Source of the DNA: Thaumarchaeota archaeon UBA183
GTDB taxonomy: Archaea > Thermoproteota > Nitrososphaeria > Nitrososphaerales > UBA183
Direction: 5' to 3'
Length of the DNA stretch: 5,937 bases
NCBI GenBank assembly: GCA_002495205.1
Contig: DAEE01000013.1
Span: forward strand, 1-5,937
Positions 1 through 4,750 of this stretch are shown piece by piece (the first letter of the stretch is position 1; each line of letters begins with the position of its first letter). The position numbers were made by a program, and so were the translations under genes. The notes under the pieces are model-generated. The model saw only the letters and a list, made by a program, of their open reading frames with translations. It was not told where the DNA came from and searched no databases.

Positions 1-725
1 GTGTCTGCGACCTCGAAGGTGCCGTGGGGGAGCTCCTTCAGCCTGAGCTTGGTCAGCTTCTCGCCCTTCTCCTGGATTCGCTCCATGGCCTCCAGGACCG
101 TTTCGACCCCGTACTTCTTGCAGATGTCTTCGATTCTCTTCGCCCCCACCCTCAGCGAAGCCGCGTGGGCCTCCATGTCTCCGAGGGTCATGTCTGGGGT
201 CCTGACGTTGGCCCTGATCATGTCGACCATCGCCTGGACGACCTTGCCCTTCTCGAAGAGCTTGATCGGGGGGAAGATCATGCCTTCCTGGTATATCTCA
301 GTGGAGTCGGAGGTCCAGCTCCCGAAGTGCATGCCGCCGACCTCGCTCCAGTGCCCCTTGATGGCTGAGAACGCGACTATGCGCCCGCTGACGAAGACGG
401 GCATGATCAGGTTGACGTCGTTGAGGTGGGTCCCGCTGCTGTATGGGACATTGACTATGCATACGTCCCCCGGCGAGAAGCCGTCCTTCCCGAACTTCTT
501 GATGCAGTCCTGGACTGCCAGGTCCAGGGTTCCCAGGAAGCCAGGCACCCCGTTTGCCTGGGCGACGAGCAGGCCGTCGGCGTCCGTGAGGCCTGCGGCG
601 TAGTCGAGGACCTCGTAGATGACGGGGCTCTTGCTCGCCCTCCCGAAGGCGGAGAACGTCTCTTCGGCGGAGGCGATCAGGTTGCTTTCTATTATGTCGA
701 GGGTGAAGTCTGATATCTTTGGCAA
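1..725 (-). CDS. hyuB: Hydantoinase B / oxoprolinase family subunit HyuB, N-terminal part (cut by window edge)
   Basis: The 241 visible residues match the N-terminal half of the HyuB family (N-methylhydantoinase B, 5-oxoprolinase and acetone/acetophenone carboxylase subunits), which is usually 500-600 residues long. Supporting segments are a PGD motif at residues 85-87, NVPYSSGTHLNDV at 92-104, PVF near 109-111, GHWSEVGG at 124-131, YQEG at 145-148, and an NVRTPD stretch followed by GD (LGDMEAH). The likely metal ligands H100, D103 and H125 are kept. The start is TTG at 725-723: an in-frame TAG lies 7 codons upstream, inside hyuA, and a GGAGGTG ribosome site ends 7 nt before the TTG. The gene lies 4 nt after hyuA, so it is co-transcribed and very probably encodes the second subunit of the same cytoplasmic enzyme. 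Family assignment is firm. The substrate (hydantoin, 5-oxoproline, or a ketone for ATP-dependent carboxylation) cannot be settled. No frameshift or internal stop is seen. Confidence 0.93.
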   Translation of the reverse strand, partial: MPKISDFTLDIIESNLIASAEETFSAFGRASKSPVIYEVLDYAAGLTDADGLLVAQANGVPGFLGTLDLAVQDCIKKFGKDGFSPGDVCIVNVPYSSGTHLNDVNLIMPVFVSGRIVAFSAIKGHWSEVGGMHFGSWTSDSTEIYQEGMIFPPIKLFEKGKVVQAMVDMIRANVRTPDMTLGDMEAHAASLRVGAKRIEDICKKYGVETVLEAMERIQEKGEKLTKLRLKELPHGTFEVAD

Positions 726-729
726 CTCT

Positions 730-2778
730 CTACACCTCCAAGACTAGGTTCCCGTACTTGTCGTTGGTCATGAGATTCCCCTTCTTGAGTATCGTCGTCG
801 AAGTCGGCTCCTCGATGATTGCAGGCCCCCGTATCTTCGCTCCTATCGGTATTGATTCCCTCGAGTAGACGGGGAGGCGCTTGAAGCCGGACTCGTCAAG
901 GTACACCGACCTGCTCTTGACCGGCTTCGCCCTCTTGTTCCTTGAAGCTTTCACCGGCCTCGGAGGGTGTTTCTTGACCTTCCCGAAGGCGACGATGCGG
1001 ATGCTTACCACTTCCGTCGGGTCCGTCAGGTTGAACGTGTAGGCCTTGTAGTGCAGCGCCTGGAACCTCTTGTGTATCAGGGGGAGGGACCCGGCGCCCG
1101 TGACTTCGGTTGGGACCGGCGTCGAGATGGTGTGCTCCTGTCCCCTGTACCGGATGTCGAAGAAGGCATCGAACTTCATGTCCTTCCCCTGGATGCCCTC
1201 GAGCTCCAGCTGCTTCGTGGCCTCCTCCTTCATGTCGTTCAGGATGGCCTGAAGCTCCTTCAGGTTGCCCGGCTCAAGGCCGATGACCTTCGTGCGGATG
1301 AAGTCGTGCCTGAGGTCGGTCATCAGCATCCCCCAGGCCGAGAAGACTCCGGGGACCCTTGGAACTATGACCTTCTCGATGCCCAGTTCCTCGGCAAGAG
1401 ACACAGCGAACATCGGCCCTCCGCCTCCGAAGGCCACCATGGCGAAGTCCCTCGGGTCATAGCCGCGGCGCACGGACACAAGCTTGATGGCGTTGACCAT
1501 GTTCGCTGTCGCGATCTCGATGGCGCCTATGGCCGCATCTATCGGCTTCATGTGCAGCCTCGCGGCCACCTTCGCGTACGCCTTCTCTGAGAGTTCCGGC
1601 TTCAGCTTGATTTCCCCGCCCAGGAAGTAGTTCGGGTCAATGACCCCTGTCAGGACGAACGCGTCTGTGAGGGTGGGCTCAGTCCCTCCCTTGTCCTCGC
1701 ATGCAGGGCCGGGGTCGGCTCCCGCGCTGTGGGGCCCGACCTTGAGCGAACCGAGTTCGTCCACCCAGGCAATGCTCCCTCCACCTGCCCCTATCTCCAC
1801 TATGTCCACCACGGGGACCTTGACGGGGTAGCCGGAGAAGAACTGGTTGCGCCCGATGTGGTACTCGGTGTTAATCTTCATCCTCCCGGAGTCTATCAGG
1901 GACGTCTTGGCGGTTGTCCCGCCGACGTCGAAGGTGATTACGTTGGCCACACCGACCGTCTTCCCGATCACCTGGGCGCCTATGACCCCGCCTATTGGGC
2001 CCGATTCGACCTGATAGATCGGCGTCTTCCTTCCCTGCTCGAACGTAGACACGCCCCCGTTGCTCTGCATCACGTGGGCCCCCACCCTGGTGCCGAGCTT
2101 CCTGAGCTCGCTGTCCAGAGTCGTGAGGTACTGGTAGACCTTAGGCTGGACGAAGGCGTTCATGACTGCCGTGTTCATCCTCTCGTACTCGCGCCATTCC
2201 CTCGAGAGGTCGTGCGACATCGAGATGTACGGCGTCTTCACTTTGCCTCTGAGTATGTCGTAACACTCCAGCTCGTGCTTAGGGTTGGCGTAGGCGTTGT
2301 AGAACGCGATGGCTATCGCCTCGGCGCCATTCGTGTTGCAGGCATCGGCAATCTTCAGCACGTCGTCCTTGTTCAGGGGCCGCAGCTCTTCCCCGTCGTA
2401 GCCGACCCTTTCGTCCACCTCGTATCTGAAGCGCCTCGGAACGAACGGCTTCGGCTTCTCGTACAGCAGGTTGTAGATGTCGGTCCGGTTGGATCTCTGC
2501 AGCTCCAGGACATCGCGGAAGCCTTTGGTGGTGACCAGGATGGTCTTGGCCCCCTTCTTTTCCGTGAGTGAGTTTATCACCATGGTGGAGCCTGTGCCGA
2601 TGAACCTGTTCATCTCCTCCCCCTTGATCCCGCTCCTGCGAACGACGTTGATTACTCCGGCTGCGTAGTTTTCGGGCGTCGTAGAATCCTTCACAAACGT
2701 GTACTCGCCCGTTTTCTCGTTGAGGCCGCAGAGGTCGGTGAATGTGCCACCGACGTCAATGGCAACTCTGACGGACAA
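730..2778 (-). CDS. hyuA: Hydantoinase A / oxoprolinase family subunit HyuA
   Basis: This 682-residue protein has the full length typical of HyuA (N-methylhydantoinase A and its 5-oxoprolinase and acetone-carboxylase relatives), the ATP-binding subunit with an ASKHA-type fold. The N-terminal domain (about residues 3-180) opens with the phosphate-loop motif DVGGTFTDL at 8-16 and has GTGSTMVINS at 61-70. The central domain (about 200-490) carries ESGPIGG at 258-264, the second phosphate motif FDVGGTTAKTS at 283-293, GAGGGS at 330-335, SAGADPGPAC at 351-360 and GGGGP at 451-455. A C-terminal domain follows to residue 682. The start is TTG at 2778-2776: the preceding codon is an in-frame TAG and the conserved motif begins seven residues later, so nothing longer is possible. 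It is the first gene of a hyuAB operon. With HyuB it should form an ATP-dependent hydrolase or carboxylase. Sequence alone does not show the substrate; the family call is very secure. Confidence 0.95.
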   Translation of the reverse strand: MSVRVAIDVGGTFTDLCGLNEKTGEYTFVKDSTTPENYAAGVINVVRRSGIKGEEMNRFIGTGSTMVINSLTEKKGAKTILVTTKGFRDVLELQRSNRTDIYNLLYEKPKPFVPRRFRYEVDERVGYDGEELRPLNKDDVLKIADACNTNGAEAIAIAFYNAYANPKHELECYDILRGKVKTPYISMSHDLSREWREYERMNTAVMNAFVQPKVYQYLTTLDSELRKLGTRVGAHVMQSNGGVSTFEQGRKTPIYQVESGPIGGVIGAQVIGKTVGVANVITFDVGGTTAKTSLIDSGRMKINTEYHIGRNQFFSGYPVKVPVVDIVEIGAGGGSIAWVDELGSLKVGPHSAGADPGPACEDKGGTEPTLTDAFVLTGVIDPNYFLGGEIKLKPELSEKAYAKVAARLHMKPIDAAIGAIEIATANMVNAIKLVSVRRGYDPRDFAMVAFGGGGPMFAVSLAEELGIEKVIVPRVPGVFSAWGMLMTDLRHDFIRTKVIGLEPGNLKELQAILNDMKEEATKQLELEGIQGKDMKFDAFFDIRYRGQEHTISTPVPTEVTGAGSLPLIHKRFQALHYKAYTFNLTDPTEVVSIRIVAFGKVKKHPPRPVKASRNKRAKPVKSRSVYLDESGFKRLPVYSRESIPIGAKIRGPAIIEEPTSTTILKKGNLMTNDKYGNLVLEV
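733..739 (-). promoter_or_regulatory. Strong Shine-Dalgarno for hyuB
   Basis: On the minus strand the sequence is GGAGGTG, a near-complete match to the anti-Shine-Dalgarno of 16S rRNA, ending 7 nt before the TTG at 725. It lies inside the last codons of hyuA and abuts that gene's TAG, so hyuB is translated from the hyuAB message by re-initiation or coupling. It decides the unusual TTG start, because no ATG or GTG lies in frame between the upstream stop and the conserved N-terminus. Confidence 0.85.
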
Positions 2779-2807
2779 CTACAAACGCGCCCCACGACAT
2801 CCATGAC

Positions 2808-2815
2808 ATTAATAA
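2808..2815 (-). promoter_or_regulatory. TATA-like box for hyuAB
   Basis: The minus strand reads TTATTAAT in an otherwise GC-rich region. Its centre is about 33 nt before the hyuA TTG. With the usual archaeal spacing of about 27 nt to the transcript start, the message would begin roughly 6 nt upstream of the start codon. No good ribosome site lies immediately before the TTG, which fits a very short leader. This is a prediction from composition and spacing only. Confidence 0.5.
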
Positions 2816-2828
2816 GAATCGTCCCGAA

Positions 2829-2843
2829 ATTCTCCGAGAGAAT
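2829..2843. repeat. Inverted repeat in the hyuA/ABM divergent promoter region
   Basis: ATTCTC and GAGAAT form perfect 6-bp arms around a 3-bp spacer (CGA). The site lies about 13 bp upstream of the hyuA TATA-like box and about 75 bp upstream of the ABM gene's box. The position suits an operator for a dimeric regulator of hyuAB. The site is short, no second copy with both arms was seen in the window, and it could be chance. Confidence 0.3.
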
Positions 2844-2918
2844 CGCGACAGATTTCCTGGCCGCAGAAATCAATCCTATGCCGGCCGAGGCTCGGATTCC
2901 GAAGACCGACTCGCTAGA

Positions 2919-2924
2919 CTTATC
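2919..2924 (+). promoter_or_regulatory. TATA-like box for the ABM-domain gene
   Basis: CTTATC, within the A/T-rich run ACTTATCTTGATA, is centred 27-28 nt before the ATG at 2949. That places the predicted transcript start at or within a base or two of the start codon, as in a leaderless archaeal message. It supports the ATG at 2949 over an in-frame TTG at 2925, which would lie between the box and the transcript start. Confidence 0.5.
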
Positions 2925-2948
2925 TTGATACGGGGAACGGTGGTTACC

Positions 2949-3284
2949 ATGGCAAGGACAAGGTTCGCGCGGATAATCACGATGAAGGCCAAGGCGGGGA
3001 AAGGGAACGAGTTCCTGAAGAACTTCAGGGAGGGCGTAGCGTCCACCGCCGGCGAAATAAAGGGCATCAGGAGACTCTACCTCCTCCGCCCGGTGGGGAA
3101 GGTCGACGACTTCGTCGCCATCTCCTTCTGGGACGACGAGAAGGCTGCCGAGGAGTATGCCAAGAGCCCGACGAATGATACCTATGGGGACGCGCTGGCC
3201 TCGGTGCAGAAGGGCAGGGAGAAGGTGAAGAAGTACCACGTCGAGTTGCACGTCGTCGGCAAAGGGGTCGGCAGGGAAGGATAG
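2949..3284 (+). CDS. ABM (antibiotic biosynthesis monooxygenase) domain protein
   Basis: This small protein of 111 residues fits the dimeric alpha-beta barrel ABM fold, whose members are usually about 95-110 residues. After the first strand (about residues 5-13) comes a helix rich in K and E (18-33), then a G-IRRLYLL strand (39-46), the family-typical strand and helix starts SFWD at 59-62 and EKAAEEYAKSP at 64-74, a second helix, and a last strand YHVELHVV at 96-103. Such proteins include small monooxygenases, haem-degrading IsdG/HmoB types and many uncharacterised stress proteins. No IsdG-type haem-ligand pattern is clear, so activity is not assigned. It has no signal peptide or membrane segment. 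ATG 2949 is preferred over TTG 2925 because of the TATA spacing and a short GGTGG five bases upstream. It is divergent from hyuAB and could share control with it. Fold confidence is good; function is unknown. Confidence 0.82.
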   Translation: MARTRFARIITMKAKAGKGNEFLKNFREGVASTAGEIKGIRRLYLLRPVGKVDDFVAISFWDDEKAAEEYAKSPTNDTYGDALASVQKGREKVKKYHVELHVVGKGVGREG

Positions 3285-3412
3285 GGCCCCTCTCGAGAAT
3301 CGCGAATTGGAATCAAGTCCCAGCGAAGAGCTCCAGCAACAAAGCTAGCCATCTTCGGTCAACGCCGTGATCTTGGCCCGCTCCTCTAGTCGTGGAGCAG
3401 AATCGCCGAGAG

Positions 3413-3895
3413 CTACGGACTGTCTAGGAAGTCCTCCCACTGCTCTTCGTCGCTGACCTCGTCCTTCAGGAGGTCTTCGAAGATTTCGTGGGTGACGAGA
3501 TCGGTGCCGCGGTACTTCTCAGCCATCTTGCTGTAGAAGGCTATGGCACACGCCTCGGCTTCCAGGACGTCCTTGATGACTCGCTGTAGGTCTGTCCGCT
3601 TGCTCGGCGGCTCCTTGAACCCGCACCCGCAGAACTTCAGGAGCTGAGCCGGGTGGGCCACTGGGCGCCCTCCAAGCTGGATGATCCTCTCGGCGAGCTT
3701 CCCGGCGTGGCCGAGCTCGTCTGCGGACTGCTCCTCAAGCACTGGTCGCAGAGTGTCTGCGTCCATCCCCTTGATCCACTTCGCCATGTACCAGTACTGG
3801 AAGTGCGCGAGCCACTCGTCAGAGTAGGCTGTGTTGAGGTCCTTGATGACTTCCTTGAGGTTTGCCTTTACGATCTCCTTTCCTTTCTTTCCCAT
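3413..3895 (-). CDS. Ferritin-like DPS-like (thioferritin-type) protein
   Basis: This 160-residue four-helix ferritin-like protein should be a cytoplasmic oligomeric shell that oxidises and stores iron while consuming peroxide. Predicted di-metal ligands are E27 (helix A, SDEWLAHFQYWY), E60 and H63 (helix B, DELGHA), E114 (helix C, LEAEACAIAFY) and E146 (helix D, KDEVSDEE). Cysteines C91 and C116 are 25 residues apart, one in the loop before helix C and one inside it. From memory, this is the pairing that marks thioferritins such as the Sulfolobus DPS-like protein. An extra C89 makes a CxC pair. The usual helix-D ExxH histidine is D149 here, so one ligand differs from the norm. The ATG at 3895 has no Shine-Dalgarno but a TATA-like box about 27 nt upstream, suggesting a leaderless message separate from lplA. 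A bacterioferritin- or rubrerythrin-like relative is the alternative; helix C and the cysteines favour DPS-like. Confidence 0.88.
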   Translation of the reverse strand: MGKKGKEIVKANLKEVIKDLNTAYSDEWLAHFQYWYMAKWIKGMDADTLRPVLEEQSADELGHAGKLAERIIQLGGRPVAHPAQLLKFCGCGFKEPPSKRTDLQRVIKDVLEAEACAIAFYSKMAEKYRGTDLVTHEIFEDLLKDEVSDEEQWEDFLDSP

Positions 3896-3918
3896 GACGG
3901 AGTGGACTAGGCTTCGGC

Positions 3919-3926
3919 GTTTAACC
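3919..3926 (-). promoter_or_regulatory. TATA-like box for the DPS-like gene
   Basis: The minus strand reads GGTTAAAC, centred 27-28 nt before the ATG at 3895, the same spacing as the ABM gene's box. The sequence between them has no purine-rich ribosome site. A leaderless transcript starting at the ATG is the simplest reading, and it would let this gene be induced independently of the lipoate ligase gene upstream. Confidence 0.5.
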
Positions 3927-4000
3927 TCTCAGGACGTTTCCTGAATTTGAGAGCCACGGGCGATCCAACCCGCTTTGAACAGTGGCCAATGAAGGGAAGG

Positions 4001-4660
4001 TCAGGGAATAGCCTCGACGGGCTTGACTTCGAACCCCGATTCCTTCAGGGCGGCTGAAACTGACCTGACCACGGCTGCCGCGTCGATGCCTTTCGCCCAT
4101 TCGGTGATGTTCGAGACTGGTGGGCACCCCACGGGCGGGATGCAGAGGGCGTTCAGCCTGTCCAGGTCGGAATGAATCAGCAGCGTGCCGTGGACGAGGA
4201 GCGTGCGGACTGTGAACCGCGCGGCCATGCCAGAGACCTTGCGCCCCGAGACGTCTATCCTGTTTGGTGGGGCGAACCGGGCGTCGATGTTGTGTTCGGC
4301 CAGCGCCTTCACGATGTACTTCGAAGCCATGTCGAAGGCAGAGGTGGGAGATGGGAAGGTACCCGGGCTCCTCAGGAAGAAGCTCCAGTTCAGGTTGCCC
4401 TCGTCGTGGTAGACCACCCCTCCCCCCGTCGACCTGGTCAGGACAGGGATCTCCATCTTCGAAGCGACCTCCTGGCGGTACCAGCCGTACGCTGCGCTCC
4501 TCGCCTCTCCCCTGACAAGGCACTCTGAGTTCACCCAGAAGCGGGCCAGTTCGGAGAGGTCGCCGCTGTCGACCCGATTGAAGAGCTCGGTCTCGCGCCT
4601 CAGGTTGGCTGCCGGGTCCCGGGTCCGGTCGAAGCTGAGTAGGATCTCTCTTCCAGCCAA
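4001..4660 (-). CDS. lplA: Lipoate-protein ligase A family protein (single catalytic domain)
   Basis: This 219-residue protein has the BPL/LplA catalytic fold that activates lipoate (or moves octanoate) and attaches it to the lysine of lipoyl domains. The key motifs are RSTGGGVVYHDEGNLNWSF at 76-94, the lipoyl-AMP-binding loop; SGRKVSG at 138-144, where K141 matches the catalytic lysine; and VHGTLL at 156-161. The C-terminus is short, with a CIPPVGCPP segment (173-181) in place of the usual linker. The accessory domain of E. coli LplA (about 338 residues in all) is absent, as in archaeal enzymes that use a separate LplB subunit. No LplB is in view. An octanoyltransferase role (LipM-like) is the main alternative. 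The start is uncertain: TTG at 4660 is the best in-frame codon because the frame stays open upstream without ATG or GTG near the conserved region. It is divergent from the CoA ligase gene. Confidence 0.85.
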   Translation of the reverse strand: MAGREILLSFDRTRDPAANLRRETELFNRVDSGDLSELARFWVNSECLVRGEARSAAYGWYRQEVASKMEIPVLTRSTGGGVVYHDEGNLNWSFFLRSPGTFPSPTSAFDMASKYIVKALAEHNIDARFAPPNRIDVSGRKVSGMAARFTVRTLLVHGTLLIHSDLDRLNALCIPPVGCPPVSNITEWAKGIDAAAVVRSVSAALKESGFEVKPVEAIP

Positions 4661-4691
4661 AGGTCCAATCGGTCGAGGCGCCGAAGCATTA

Positions 4692-4697
4692 CTTATA
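4692..4697 (-). promoter_or_regulatory. TATA-like box for the lipoate ligase gene
   Basis: The minus strand reads TATAAG, centred about 34 nt before the proposed TTG start at 4660. The predicted transcript start would be near 4667, giving a leader of about 7 nt, much like hyuA, the other TTG-start gene that leads a transcript. This supports a start near 4660 rather than further upstream, where the frame remains open antisense to the neighbouring gene. Confidence 0.45.
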
Positions 4698-4724
4698 CGC
4701 CGAACGCATCTCCGTGGTGTGAAA

Positions 4725-4730
4725 CTTTTA
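4725..4730 (+). promoter_or_regulatory. TATA-like box for the ADP-forming CoA ligase gene
   Basis: CTTTTA, in the run GAAACTTTTACC, is centred 23-24 nt before the ATG at 4751 and 26-27 nt before the adjacent in-frame ATG at 4754. The spacing slightly favours 4754 as the true, leaderless start. It lies about 30 bp from the oppositely oriented box of the lipoate ligase gene, so the two promoters are nearly back to back. Confidence 0.45.
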
Positions 4731-4750
4731 CCGGCCCGTCGGACCCGGGA

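Noticed and set aside
1..603. A 200-residue open frame on the plus strand.
   Set aside because: It is antisense to hyuB, whose family motifs are clear, and has the low-complexity composition of a shadow frame.
1729..2571. A 280-residue open frame on the plus strand.
   Set aside because: It is antisense to the conserved core of hyuA, rich in H, R, V and P, with no recognisable domain.
2925..2948. An upstream in-frame TTG start that would lengthen the ABM protein by 8 residues.
   Set aside because: It falls directly after the TATA-like box and before the predicted transcript start; the ATG at 2949 fits both spacing and family length.
2691..3251. A 186-residue open frame on the minus strand spanning the hyuA start and the ABM gene.
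   Set aside because: It overlaps the hyuA coding start, both divergent promoters and the antisense of the ABM gene; nothing supports it as a protein.
3380..3398. Hairpin GCTCC-9 nt-GGAGC between the convergent ABM and DPS-like genes, as a possible terminator.
   Set aside because: The stem is only 5 bp with a 9-nt loop and no T-run on either strand; archaeal termination depends mainly on T-rich stretches, so it is too weak to call.
3896..4000. Whether the gap between the DPS-like and lipoate ligase genes hides a small gene, RNA or terminator.
   Set aside because: Only the DPS-like promoter is supportable; a CGGG/CCCG pairing near 3957-3972 has 4-bp arms and no T-run.
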